A stretch of DNA of 9,595 nucleotides from an uncultured Bacteroidota bacterium (GTDB taxonomy: Bacteria; Bacteroidota; Bacteroidia; Bacteroidales; P3). The position numbers and the translations under genes are program-made. The stretch covers positions 1-9,595 of the forward strand of contig CACXCY010000101.1 of NCBI GenBank assembly GCA_902766265.1, in the 5' to 3' direction. Shown here in pieces: positions 1 to 6,940 of this stretch; the stretch's first letter is position 1; every line of letters begins with the position of its first letter. The notes under the pieces were generated by a model that worked only from the letters and a program-made list of their open reading frames with translations, did not search any database and had not been told where the DNA came from.

Positions 1-740
1 ATGTCGATCACGTCGCCGTTCTTCTCGATGATGTCCATCATGTTGACGGCCACGAGGGTGGGGATGCCCAGCTCCACGAGCTGCGTGGTGAGGTAGAGGT
101 TGCGCTCCAGATTGGTGCCGTCGACCACGTTGAGGATAATGTCGGGCGGTGTCTCGATGATATGCTTGCGCACATACAGCTCTTCGGGGCTGTAGGCGCT
201 GAGACTGTAGGTGCCTGGCAGGTCGATGAGGTTGAACGTGTAGCCGCCGTATTGGAACGTGCCCACTTTCTCGTCCACCGTGACGCCACTGTAGTTCCCT
301 ACACGTTCGTGGGCATTGGCCGCGATGTTGAAGATGCTGGTCTTGCCGCAGTTGGGGTTGCCCACAAGGGCCACGTTGATCGTGTGGGTCTTGTTCTCCA
401 CCAGGCGGTCCACGGCGCTGCGCTTGTCGTCGGCCGGCAGCGGCGGCTGGTCGCCCCACAGCCCTTTGCCTTCGCCGGAGCCGACGGTTTTCTGCCGCTC
501 CCACTCTTTGGCCTCCTGCAGGGTGACTATCTCCACCTTCGAGGCATCGGCGCGTCGCAGCGACACCTCAAAGTTCATAATCCTGTATTTTATAGGGTCG
601 TTGAGCGGCGCGTTGAGAATGCTCTGCACCTTCACGCCCTTGATGAACCCCATCTCTATGATGCGCTTGCGGAAGTGGCCGTGGCCGCTCACACGCACCA
701 CGACACCTTCATCGCCAGTCTGTAAATCAGATAACAACAT
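1..740 (-). CDS. feoAB: Ferrous iron transporter FeoA-FeoB fusion, N-terminal part (3' end beyond window)
   Basis: This gene encodes the GTP-dependent inner-membrane Fe(II) uptake transporter, with the small FeoA SH3-like domain fused in front of FeoB, an arrangement known from Bacteroides and Porphyromonas relatives. I translated 246 residues from the ATG at 738-740. Residues 1-75 resemble FeoA (IIEMGFIKG, then FEVSLRRADA). Residues 76-118 are a charged linker. The FeoB G domain follows: G1 GNPNCGKTS at 127-135, switch I threonine in GVTV at 152-155, G3 DLPG at 173-176 and G4 NMMD at 233-236. The membrane part lies beyond position 1. The start fits because FeoA normally begins with a short MxLSDL-type segment, and a TAnnTTTGC promoter box lies 27 nt upstream. 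No Fur box was recognised. The family call is secure; the intactness of the C-terminal half cannot be judged here. Confidence 0.95.
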   Translation of the reverse strand, partial: MLLSDLQTGDEGVVVRVSGHGHFRKRIIEMGFIKGVKVQSILNAPLNDPIKYRIMNFEVSLRRADASKVEIVTLQEAKEWERQKTVGSGEGKGLWGDQPPLPADDKRSAVDRLVENKTHTINVALVGNPNCGKTSIFNIAANAHERVGNYSGVTVDEKVGTFQYGGYTFNLIDLPGTYSLSAYSPEELYVRKHIIETPPDIILNVVDGTNLERNLYLTTQLVELGIPTLVAVNMMDIIEKNGDVID

Positions 741-766
741 ACGATTTCGTCGTTTGAAAATCCTTT

Positions 767-775
767 GCAAAAATA
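767..775 (-). promoter_or_regulatory. Bacteroidetes-type -7 promoter box for feoAB
   Basis: On the minus strand this reads TATTTTTGC, a full match to the TAnnTTTGY -7 element of Bacteroidetes housekeeping promoters. It lies 27 nt before the feoAB ATG, giving a predicted leader of about 20 nt. No clear TTTG is seen 19-21 bp upstream; that stretch is only T-rich. The 22-bp repeat array sits about 70 bp further upstream. Confidence 0.6.
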
Positions 776-843
776 CACATAAAACATGAGCGCTCCCCGA
801 GAAAATCGCAATTTACCTAAAAATGGGGATGCCTGGCTCTCGG

Positions 844-996
844 GAAAGATGCACTCTTTCGTCTGAAAAGATATACTCTTCTCCCAAAAAAGATATACTC
901 TTTTCCCTAAAAAGATATACTCTTTTATGCCAAAAGATATACTCTTTTCTATCAAAAGATATACTCTTTTTCCAGAGAGATATACCGTCTCGTGAC
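844..996. repeat. 22-bp tandem array of about seven small inverted repeats
   Basis: Seven units begin near 844, 866, 888, 910, 932, 954 and 975. The first six are exactly 22 bp apart. The core is AAAAGATATACTCTTTT, in which AAAAGA and TCTTTT are perfect 6-bp arms around TATAC, so each unit can form a short hairpin in RNA or cruciform in DNA. The last 5 bases of each unit vary. Unit 1 has GAAAGA/TCTTTC arms, a paired change that keeps the stem. Unit 2 has one altered base that still pairs as G-U in minus-strand RNA. Unit 7 is diverged and one base short. The array lies between the terminator of the T9SS gene and the feoAB promoter. Because 22 is not a multiple of 3 and no unit has a minus-strand stop, spurious open frames cross it. 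Function is unknown. Confidence 0.9.
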
Positions 997-1024
997 CAAT
1001 GATAGCTAAACATATGAAAATGAA

Positions 1025-1056
1025 GCGGCCCTGTGGCGCGAACGCCACAGGGCCGC
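1025..1056 (-). terminator. Strong intrinsic terminator after the T9SS cargo gene
   Basis: A perfect 14-bp inverted repeat (GCGGCCCTGTGGCG and its complement) encloses a 4-base loop, which is UUCG on the minus strand. It begins 20 nt after the stop of the gene at 1077-2807 and is followed on the minus strand by the T-rich TTCATTTTCATATG. The U-tract is interrupted, but the stem is very stable, so it should insulate the repeat array and feoAB from upstream transcription. Confidence 0.85.
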
Positions 1057-1076
1057 AGTCCTGATATTGCTGTCTG

Positions 1077-2807
1077 TTACATAATCACCAGCTTCATGAT
1101 GCTGCGCGAGCCGTTGGCGTCATAGATATACATCGCATAGACGCCGGAGGCGAGGTTGATGGGCTCGTCCTTCTGGCTGCCCGTCACCTTGAACGAATGG
1201 TGCAGACGGCCCTCGAGGTCGTAAATCATGCAAGTCACATCGCCCTCCATGTCGGCCGACTTGGTGATGTGCAGCGACTCGCCCTGACCCACGGGGTTGG
1301 GATACACCTTCAGGCGACCTTCGGCAATGGGGTCGTCGATGCCGGCATCGGTGCGCGAACGCACCTGTATCGTCTTCTCCACCCAGCAAGTACGGTTCCC
1401 GCTACGGTCGTGCTCAAACGTGGAGGTGCGCACCTTCACGGCATGGTAGCCCGTAGTGTCGAACTGGTAGGTGACCGTGCCGCCCGTATGGGTGAATATC
1501 GGCGTACCCGCAGCAGAGCCGCCGCGGTAGAACGACCATTGCGTGGCACTGGTATCCACCTCCTTTTCCGGCTTGCCACCCGTATACCACGCCACGCTGG
1601 CATCCTTGAGCGTCACCGAACCGTCGCCATGAGGAATGGTGACAATGCGGCTGGCGGGCTTCGAATAGCCCAAATCGGTGTAGAGTTTCGTGGTGATGGG
1701 ATAGCTCGGGTTCATATAGGAAGTGACCTCGCACATGAACGTGTTGCGGGTAAGAGCGTTGCGGGTGTTGCTGTTCGTGAAGTAAGTGGGCAGGATGGCC
1801 AAAACGGAATCGGGACCGGAGGTAATCAAGTCGTAATTGACATCAAGCGTACGGTATCTGCCAGAGAGCACACCCGTCTTGCTACGATACCATGTATAGT
1901 TGTTCAAACCGGCAGGGGCCTTCATGCTGTCGAGCACCAGCGTGCTGCCAGCGACACAACCCGTAGACCTCATGTCCAAGCTCTGGCAGTAGCCGGCCAC
2001 ATAGCAGTAGCCATAGTGACCCGAAGCACCGCAGTCGCTCATGAAAATCTCGATACGCACATTCTGGTAAAGGTATTGGCTCAGGTCCACCACCACAGGC
2101 GTCCACTCCTTATGGTATACCGACCCGTTGGCATGCCAGCCGTCCACACCGTCGGCCACCGTACCGGGGCCGTTGGTACCCGTATAGGTGGTCAGCGTGG
2201 TGGACACCGTATAGCACAACGCAGCGCTGATGGGTTCCCACTCATTGCCATTCCAGGTAGCCACGCGAATCATGAAAGCAGGGTCGCTCAAAAGACCATG
2301 GCCGGGTGCCTGCGCCACGATGGCATAGGTAAAGAAGAGCAAAGCATTCTTCGGCGTGATTTTCATCTGGTAGTACAATGCCTCTGCATGTGCCTGCGTC
2401 TGGCAGTTACCCACGCGGATGGAATGGGTAAATCCAGGAGGAACCACCGGAAGGCGCGGATTGTTGCCCGCCAGGGGGTCGTAGCCCTCGCTGGCCTGCA
2501 TGATGCGGAACTCCTTCGACGGCTCCAATGTCTGACCACAATATGACGAGCTGCCATTGTCCGTCGTATTGGCAAGACTTCCGTTGGGCACTTCGGTGGT
2601 GAGGCGCAGACCCGTCTGCGATTTCTCGCAGTCGGCGTCAAGGTTGCTCGGCTTGGTACCAACCTGACCCGTATACTTGCCTAACGTATCGTTGTTATAC
2701 AGGCCAAAATTCAGCGGGTTTTTCAAACCCTGGCAATAATTCTGTGCATTGGCACCGGTGACAAAGACCATTGCCAACACAGCAAACAAGCATATTCTCT
2801 TTATCAT
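1077..2807 (-). CDS. Secreted protein with T9SS type A C-terminal sorting domain
   Basis: This 576-residue protein has a classic signal peptide (MIKRICLFAVLAMVFVTGANA, cleavage near residue 21). Residues about 128-275 resemble a jelly-roll-like domain common in secreted Bacteroidetes proteins: it starts near IRVGN, contains WTPVVVDLSQYLYQNVRIEI, and ends in an SDCGASGHYGYCYVAGYC segment. Residues about 280-480 are beta-rich and cysteine-poor, with a possible PKD/Ig-like stretch ending in CWVEKTIQV. The last 79 residues, from RLKVYPNP onward, form a T9SS type A sorting domain (VYPNP, IYDLEGR, LASGVYAMYI), which directs export across the outer membrane and usually surface attachment after cleavage. 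No catalytic motif is visible, so an adhesin or structural surface role is only a guess. It is transcribed alone: a promoter box lies just upstream and a strong terminator just downstream. The ATG at 2805-2807 is fixed by the signal peptide. Confidence 0.9.
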   Translation of the reverse strand: MIKRICLFAVLAMVFVTGANAQNYCQGLKNPLNFGLYNNDTLGKYTGQVGTKPSNLDADCEKSQTGLRLTTEVPNGSLANTTDNGSSSYCGQTLEPSKEFRIMQASEGYDPLAGNNPRLPVVPPGFTHSIRVGNCQTQAHAEALYYQMKITPKNALLFFTYAIVAQAPGHGLLSDPAFMIRVATWNGNEWEPISAALCYTVSTTLTTYTGTNGPGTVADGVDGWHANGSVYHKEWTPVVVDLSQYLYQNVRIEIFMSDCGASGHYGYCYVAGYCQSLDMRSTGCVAGSTLVLDSMKAPAGLNNYTWYRSKTGVLSGRYRTLDVNYDLITSGPDSVLAILPTYFTNSNTRNALTRNTFMCEVTSYMNPSYPITTKLYTDLGYSKPASRIVTIPHGDGSVTLKDASVAWYTGGKPEKEVDTSATQWSFYRGGSAAGTPIFTHTGGTVTYQFDTTGYHAVKVRTSTFEHDRSGNRTCWVEKTIQVRSRTDAGIDDPIAEGRLKVYPNPVGQGESLHITKSADMEGDVTCMIYDLEGRLHHSFKVTGSQKDEPINLASGVYAMYIYDANGSRSIMKLVIM

Positions 2808-2850
2808 GATAAAATGGATTTTGTGTTCAAAGATGACAGAATTTCAGTTT

Positions 2851-2859
2851 GCAAATATA
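2851..2859 (-). promoter_or_regulatory. -7 promoter box for the T9SS cargo gene
   Basis: The minus strand reads TATATTTGC, a full match to TAnnTTTGY, 43 nt before the ATG at 2807. The -33 region is a T-run rather than a clear TTTG. The 85-bp gap 2808-2892 also contains opposed T and A runs around 2863-2889 just after the stop of the dCMP deaminase gene. They may end the upstream operon weakly, but there is no GC stem. Confidence 0.65.
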
Positions 2860-2892
2860 CAACTTTTTTTCATTTGCACGAAAAAAAAATAT

Positions 2893-3381
2893 CTATTGAT
2901 TGTCGTATTGCTGAATCTCATCGTGGAAGAATTCCAACTGGATACCCGCCTGACGGAAAAGCTCTTCGCTCTCCGCTCCGCTGTGATATTTGCGCTCGCA
3001 CACCACACGCTTGATACCGCAGTTGATAATGAGCATCGCACAGGTGCGGCAAGGTGTCATGCGACAATACAGCGTGGCGCCATCCAGCGCAATGCCGCGA
3101 CGGGCTGCCTGGCAGATGGCATTTTGCTCTGCATGAACTGTGCGCACACAATGGGTCGATATCTTGCCGTCGGCATCGATCGTCTGACGGAACAGGTGGC
3201 CCACTTCGTCGCAATGGGGCAAACCCGCCGGCGATCCCACATAGCCCGTGACAAGCAGCTGCTTGTCCTTCACAATGACACAACCGCTGCGACCGCGGTC
3301 GCAGGTGGCTCTTTTGGAAGCCGTATTGGCCAGTTCCATGAAATACTCATCCCATGTGGGACGCACATAATCTTGCTCCAT
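2893..3381 (-). CDS. dCMP deaminase family protein (ComEB-like)
   Basis: This 162-residue cytosolic zinc enzyme is predicted to convert dCMP to dUMP, feeding thymidylate synthesis. The zinc and catalytic residues are all present: H83-A-E85 (zinc ligand and proton shuttle) and P110-C111-R-T-C114. The N-terminal VRPTWDEYFMELA, the conserved GCVIV (residues 33-37) and TGYVGSPAGLPHC are typical of deoxycytidylate deaminases rather than cytidine deaminases. Length is normal for the bacterial family. It is the last gene of the operon, 4 nt after the stop of the P-loop kinase-like gene, so the two are translationally close. In yeast Dcd1 (recalled from memory) a P-loop-kinase-like N-terminal region is fused to this same deaminase domain, which supports a functional link. 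Competence protein ComEB is the same family; no competence role is implied. Confidence 0.93.
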   Translation of the reverse strand: MEQDYVRPTWDEYFMELANTASKRATCDRGRSGCVIVKDKQLLVTGYVGSPAGLPHCDEVGHLFRQTIDADGKISTHCVRTVHAEQNAICQAARRGIALDGATLYCRMTPCRTCAMLIINCGIKRVVCERKYHSGAESEELFRQAGIQLEFFHDEIQQYDNQ

Positions 3382-3385
3382 AACG

Positions 3386-3943
3386 CTATTTGCTTATTGT
3401 CTTCAAAACAGCTTCCACCCGACGCTGCAACTCCTCAATAGTGCCGCCATTGTCAAAACGGTAGTCGGCCTGACGGATACAAACGCCAAGGTTCTGCTTG
3501 TTGGGGTCGGTCGAGGACATCTCGCGCTGCTCGTTGGCCAAGAAAGTCTCAAAACTGACATGGTCGGTCTCGCTCCCCCTGAGCACGATACGCTCATAAC
3601 GCACCTTCGGGTCGGCATCGACGGCGAAAAGATAGAAATTGGGCTTGCCCCGCAAGGCCGCCACCTCGCCAGGAGTGCGCACACTCTCGATGATGCAGTC
3701 ACGTCCCGCCTGCTGGGCTTGGGCATACAGCTGCTCCACAATATAGGAGGGCGAATGAGTGGCGCGCAAGTCATTGCCCACCGAGGTCATACTGTCGCGA
3801 TTGACGGGCATCCCTCGACGCTCGATTTCTTCAATAAGGAAAGCCCGCACCGAATAGTGCACAAAACCGCGCTGCTTCACCAGGAAGTCCACAATCGTCC
3901 CTTTGCCGGCGCCAAGAGTGCCTGTAATGCCGATGGTTATCAT
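3386..3943 (-). CDS. P-loop nucleotide kinase-like protein (AAA family / dephospho-CoA kinase-like)
   Basis: This 185-residue soluble protein opens with a beta strand and a Walker A loop, ITGTLGAGKGT (residues 6-16), of the adenylate kinase/dNMP kinase type with GKGT rather than GKST. A second strand ends in CIIESVRTPGEV (83-94), like the substrate-binding region of this fold, and YLFAVDADPKVRYERIVLRG (104-123) resembles the Walker B to lid transition seen in dephospho-CoA kinases and nucleotide kinases. It is too divergent to name a substrate. Context points to a nucleotide: it starts 1 nt after the purE stop and ends 4 nt before the dCMP deaminase start. A dNMP kinase or a regulatory partner of the deaminase are the main options; CoaE itself is less likely because true CoaE differs after the P-loop. 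The ATG at 3941-3943 sits directly before the P-loop strand, so the start is firm. Confidence 0.85.
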   Translation of the reverse strand: MITIGITGTLGAGKGTIVDFLVKQRGFVHYSVRAFLIEEIERRGMPVNRDSMTSVGNDLRATHSPSYIVEQLYAQAQQAGRDCIIESVRTPGEVAALRGKPNFYLFAVDADPKVRYERIVLRGSETDHVSFETFLANEQREMSSTDPNKQNLGVCIRQADYRFDNGGTIEELQRRVEAVLKTISK

Positions 3944-3944
3944 C

Positions 3945-4451
3945 TCACACCTTGTATTTATACTCCAGCTTGGCCAGTTCTTCGTTGGCTTTGACTATTT
4001 TCTTCTTCAATCCCTGCTTGTAGGCAATCACCTTTTCTTGAAGCGAAGGATTGTCCACAGCCATAATCTGCATAGCCAGCACGGCGGCGTTCTGCGCACC
4101 GTTGATAGCCACGGTTGCCACCGGTATTCCCGGAGGCATCTGCATGATGGCGAAAGTGGCATCAAGCCCCTCAAGGACACTGCCTTTGATAGGCACGCCA
4201 ATCACCGGCAGCGGGGTCTCTGCAGCAATAACACCCGGCAGCGCCGCCGCCATGCCTGCGCCAGCGATGATAACCTTGATACCCCGCTGATGTGCGTTGC
4301 GGGCGTATTCGGAGACCTCGGCAGGAGTACGGTGGGCCGACAGCGCGTTAACCTCAAAGGGAATCTCCATCTCTTCCAGAAACTGGCAGGCCTTCTCCAT
4401 AACAGGAAGGTCCGAGGTGCTACCCATAATGATACTTACAAGTGGTGTCAT
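3945..4451 (-). CDS. purE: N5-carboxyaminoimidazole ribonucleotide mutase PurE (class I)
   Basis: PurE catalyses conversion of N5-CAIR to CAIR in de novo purine synthesis, working after PurK in the cytosol. The 168 residues carry the family signatures in order: GSTSDLPVM (10-18), SAHRTP (38-43) with the catalytic histidine H40, GAGMAAALPGV (64-74), PVIGVPI (82-88) and MPPGIPVATVAI (105-116). Length matches bacterial class I PurE, normally about 160-170 residues as an octamer. The start lies 4 nt after the stop of the GATE-domain gene, and its TGA ends 1 nt before the next ATG, so it is embedded in an operon with no room for its own promoter in the gap. No purK is in the window. A lysine-rich C-terminal tail (KQGLKKKIVKANEELAKLEY) is an ordinary extension. 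Confidence 0.97.
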   Translation of the reverse strand: MTPLVSIIMGSTSDLPVMEKACQFLEEMEIPFEVNALSAHRTPAEVSEYARNAHQRGIKVIIAGAGMAAALPGVIAAETPLPVIGVPIKGSVLEGLDATFAIMQMPPGIPVATVAINGAQNAAVLAMQIMAVDNPSLQEKVIAYKQGLKKKIVKANEELAKLEYKYKV

Positions 4452-4455
4452 ATCT

Positions 4456-5715
4456 TTAGAATATTAATGTCAGCAACACATACAACCAATGGGCTGCTAT
4501 GCCGGCGCAGAGGCCACCGACCGTGTGAGCCCCGATGGCTTTGGATATAAGTTTCCTGTATCCCATCGAGTCAAGCATAGCGGTATGGGTGCTGAGATAG
4601 CCGCTCCAGCACATGCCCATAGCCGTGAACACAGCGATGGCGTTGCCATTGATAATGCCTTCGGAGATAAACCGCGGAACCAGACCCAGGGCGGCTCCCA
4701 CGGCACCGAGAGCGGTGATGGGGAACGATATCAGCTCAGGACTCTTGAACCCAAATAGCCAGTAGAATATGAAATCAACCTTATCGGCCAGCCAGGTGAT
4801 GATAGGCACCCCTTCATAGGCGGCACCTGTGTAGACGTGCGTGTCTGGCGATGGACCGAAGGTCATCATCATCACAAGCGTGGAGATGACCAGTACTCCC
4901 GGAATGATGGCCAAGCCGATGCTCACTCCGTCTTTTCCGCCGTCGAGGATAGCGTTGAGGAAACGCATGAAGATGCTACCCTCGCTCTTGAACGAGATCT
5001 GCTGCTCGTCGCCGCTGTCGCCTTCATTTTCACACACAGGACTGTCCAATTCCGGATATGCTTTCAACGTGAACCGCTGCATCAGGCGCGTCGAAACGAT
5101 ACTGCCGATGACAGCACCTACCACACCCACCAATGCCCCCGAACCGTAGCCCTTGCCTGTCATAAAGGCCAGCACCACAAGCCCCATGCCGAAAGCCGTG
5201 CCGAAGTTGGTCAGCGACACCAACTGGTATTTCTTGAAATAATGGCTGAAATTCTTGTCTTTCGAGAGGGTAATGATGGCCGGGTTGTCGCTCAGGAATG
5301 TCATGATGGCTCCCAGCGCAGCCACTCCCGGAAGGTTGTACAACGGCTTCATCAAAGGGCGGAGTATGTTTTCCAACAGACGCACCACGCCAAACTCGGC
5401 CAGCAGTTTGCTGATGGCTCCCATCAACACGCAAATGGCCATGATGTAGAACACCGTTTCCAGCAGCAAGCTGTAGGCGGTCTGCATAAACGTGTTGAGC
5501 ATGTGCGGCAACGTCATCTTGTATGCCATAAAGCCGAAAAAGCCCAGAAAGATGAGGAGGAATATGGCGGCCTCAAACGAGCGCTTGGTGGTGAACTTAA
5601 AGGGGTATTTCAGCCACTCGCCCAACTTCCGGAAGATGGATTCCGAGTGCTTCCCATAGTCGAGAGTGCTCTTGGATTGGGTGGGGTTGAGTGTATTTTT
5701 GTGCAGTATGTTCAT
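4456..5715 (-). CDS. Nucleoside-recognition (GATE) domain inner-membrane protein, YjiH-like
   Basis: This 419-residue polytopic membrane protein has about eight to ten hydrophobic segments, roughly at residues 47-66, 83-103, 128-148, 168-187, 190-208, 263-285, 308-324, 330-348, 355-373 and 395-416. A hydrophilic loop (220-248) separates two halves. MTFLSDNPAIITL (138-150) in the first half and the glycine-rich ALGAVGAALGLVPRF stretch (335-349) in the second suit the Gate family, which includes nucleoside transporters and spore proteins such as SpmA/B and YjiH. The substrate of this branch is not established; nucleoside or ion transport is inferred from the family. It is the second gene of the operon, 18 nt after the porin stop and 4 nt before purE. 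The first 45 residues are polar and probably cytoplasmic. The ATG at 5713-5715 is the only reasonable start. Confidence 0.85.
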   Translation of the reverse strand: MNILHKNTLNPTQSKSTLDYGKHSESIFRKLGEWLKYPFKFTTKRSFEAAIFLLIFLGFFGFMAYKMTLPHMLNTFMQTAYSLLLETVFYIMAICVLMGAISKLLAEFGVVRLLENILRPLMKPLYNLPGVAALGAIMTFLSDNPAIITLSKDKNFSHYFKKYQLVSLTNFGTAFGMGLVVLAFMTGKGYGSGALVGVVGAVIGSIVSTRLMQRFTLKAYPELDSPVCENEGDSGDEQQISFKSEGSIFMRFLNAILDGGKDGVSIGLAIIPGVLVISTLVMMMTFGPSPDTHVYTGAAYEGVPIITWLADKVDFIFYWLFGFKSPELISFPITALGAVGAALGLVPRFISEGIINGNAIAVFTAMGMCWSGYLSTHTAMLDSMGYRKLISKAIGAHTVGGLCAGIAAHWLYVLLTLIF

Positions 5716-5733
5716 AGTGAATCTGGAGTATCG

Positions 5734-6873
5734 TTAATTGGTTATTTTGTAGAGACGTTCGCTCAGCATCTTGTGCACATCCATATTCCATGTGATTCCC
5801 AAGTTGAATTCCAGAGTGTTCTCCACTGAGGGTGAATCCAGCCGGTTGCCGTTGGCGTCGGCATAGGCACTAATCTCGCGGCCGGCCATAAATCCGTGTA
5901 TACGCACCGCCTGGCAAGATTTGGGGCGATATTCGAAACCGGCGCCATAAAGGAGGTATGCATGCTGTGGAGCCACCAGACAATCCGTCACGGTGCCGCG
6001 TATGTTCAACGTCGCGTAGTCGGAACGGTTCTGCTCGTAGGCGCCCTTCACAAAGATGTTCAAAGCCGGAGTTGCCAGGAAATTCATGCAACTCACCACG
6101 GCATAGCTGCTTCCCCAGTCGTCGGTCGAGAGGGCGTGATGGATAAAGTCAAGATAGATATCCCATTTGTCGTAGGTGAGCTTGTGACCCATAGCGATGT
6201 AGTTCATGTACACATCGGGCTCGCGTTCGAAGAGGTTGGCCGAATACAGCATCTTGAAATGCCCGAACGTCCCCGACCAGAAAAGGTTGTACGACAGCAG
6301 GCCGCTTCTCCACTCGCCACCAGCGTTGCCGGCACCGAACGATCCGTAATAGACGTAGGGAGAGTTGCCCACCTGCGCCAAGAGCATGTGGTTGCCGTCG
6401 CTGCTCCTGAACGCCCCCGAAGCACTCATCTGGAAACAATAGAAATTGTCCCAGTAATGCGTGCTGAAAAGCACATCGATAGGCGGGGCATCGTATTCAA
6501 AGCCGCCCACCGCCAGAGCGTCCTTACCCAGACGGAACATCCAGTTCTTGTTGGGCATATAGTTCATATAGAGGAAGTCGGTATTGTCAAAGAGATTGAC
6601 CGTACCCGGCGTGGCCACGATGCGCTGACGGAAGTAATACGAGAACTTGTCGCCCAAGTTGCCTCCGATATGCAGGTTGAAGTAGCGCCCCCGAAAGCCG
6701 TAGGCATCGGGCGTATGGGTGCTGTCCATCACCGTCAGGTAGTCAAAATCGGCACGGGCCTCCAGCCGAAGCGTAGTGAATATGGGACTGAAGTCCACCT
6801 GAGCGGCCGTCCTGCCACCCATACCGAGCAATAGTACTATTGCCGCAATAGATATTAGCTTGTTTGTTCTCAA
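5734..6873 (-). CDS. Outer-membrane porin, OprO/OprP-like
   Basis: This beta-rich outer-membrane protein heads the operon. With a TTG start at 6871-6873 it has 379 residues and a good signal peptide (LRTNKLISIAAIVLLLGMGG, then RTAAQ, cleavage near AAQ). The mature protein resembles Bacteroidetes porins of the OprO/OprP type: YGFRGRYFNLHIGG, KFSYYFRQRIV, DFLYMNYMPNKNWMFRLGKDALAVGG and an EYDAPPIDV segment. Alternating aromatic strands continue to VENTLEFNLGITWNM, followed by a short helical tail (MLSERLYKITN) instead of a terminal aromatic residue. The frame stays open up to a GTG at 6960, but that start would lie upstream of the predicted promoter box (6909-6917), so it is unlikely. No ATG exists between the promoter and the signal peptide; an ATT at 6891 is a weaker alternative to TTG. 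Substrate is unknown. Confidence 0.85.
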   Translation of the reverse strand: MRTNKLISIAAIVLLLGMGGRTAAQVDFSPIFTTLRLEARADFDYLTVMDSTHTPDAYGFRGRYFNLHIGGNLGDKFSYYFRQRIVATPGTVNLFDNTDFLYMNYMPNKNWMFRLGKDALAVGGFEYDAPPIDVLFSTHYWDNFYCFQMSASGAFRSSDGNHMLLAQVGNSPYVYYGSFGAGNAGGEWRSGLLSYNLFWSGTFGHFKMLYSANLFEREPDVYMNYIAMGHKLTYDKWDIYLDFIHHALSTDDWGSSYAVVSCMNFLATPALNIFVKGAYEQNRSDYATLNIRGTVTDCLVAPQHAYLLYGAGFEYRPKSCQAVRIHGFMAGREISAYADANGNRLDSPSVENTLEFNLGITWNMDVHKMLSERLYKITN

Positions 6874-6908
6874 ACCATTAATTGTTTTAATCGCGCAACA
6901 ACGCGGTT

Positions 6909-6940
6909 GCAAAAGTACAAAAAAGTTTGCGTATAACAAA
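6909..6940 (-). promoter_or_regulatory. Promoter of the porin-GATE-purE-kinase-deaminase operon
   Basis: On the minus strand TTTG (6937-6940) is followed after 19 bp by TACTTTTGC (6909-6917), matching both the -33 and -7 elements of Bacteroidetes promoters. A transcript starting near 6903 would have a leader of about 30 nt before the TTG start at 6873. This promoter shares positions 6926-6940 with the divergent one. Confidence 0.8.

Noticed and set aside
844..996. CRISPR array
   Set aside because: Repeats are 22 bp centre to centre with only about 5 variable bases between cores, far too short for spacers, and no cas genes are present.
689..1048. Minus-strand open frames of 119 and 66 codons crossing the 22-bp repeats, giving KSISF / KEYIF / KRVYLF-like repeats
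   Set aside because: The 22-bp period visits all three frames and the repeat has no minus-strand stop, so open frames appear automatically. They overlap the feoAB promoter and the terminator, and the peptide has no domain character.
1197..2546. 449-codon plus-strand open frame
   Set aside because: It is antisense to the T9SS cargo gene, whose signal peptide and sorting domain are clear. The antisense product lacks recognisable motifs, and long antisense frames are common in GC-rich coding DNA.
2861..2890. Opposed T and A runs as a terminator for the five-gene operon
   Set aside because: They could form only an A-T stem with a 10-base loop and there is no GC-rich hairpin, so I do not call a terminator there. 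Read-through toward the T9SS gene promoter remains possible.
4837..5829. 330-codon plus-strand open frame rich in His, Gln and Arg
   Set aside because: It is antisense to the GATE-domain gene and runs into the porin gene; its composition is typical of an antisense shadow.
5896..6834. 312-codon plus-strand open frame
   Set aside because: It is antisense to the porin gene, with no promoter, signal or domain features.
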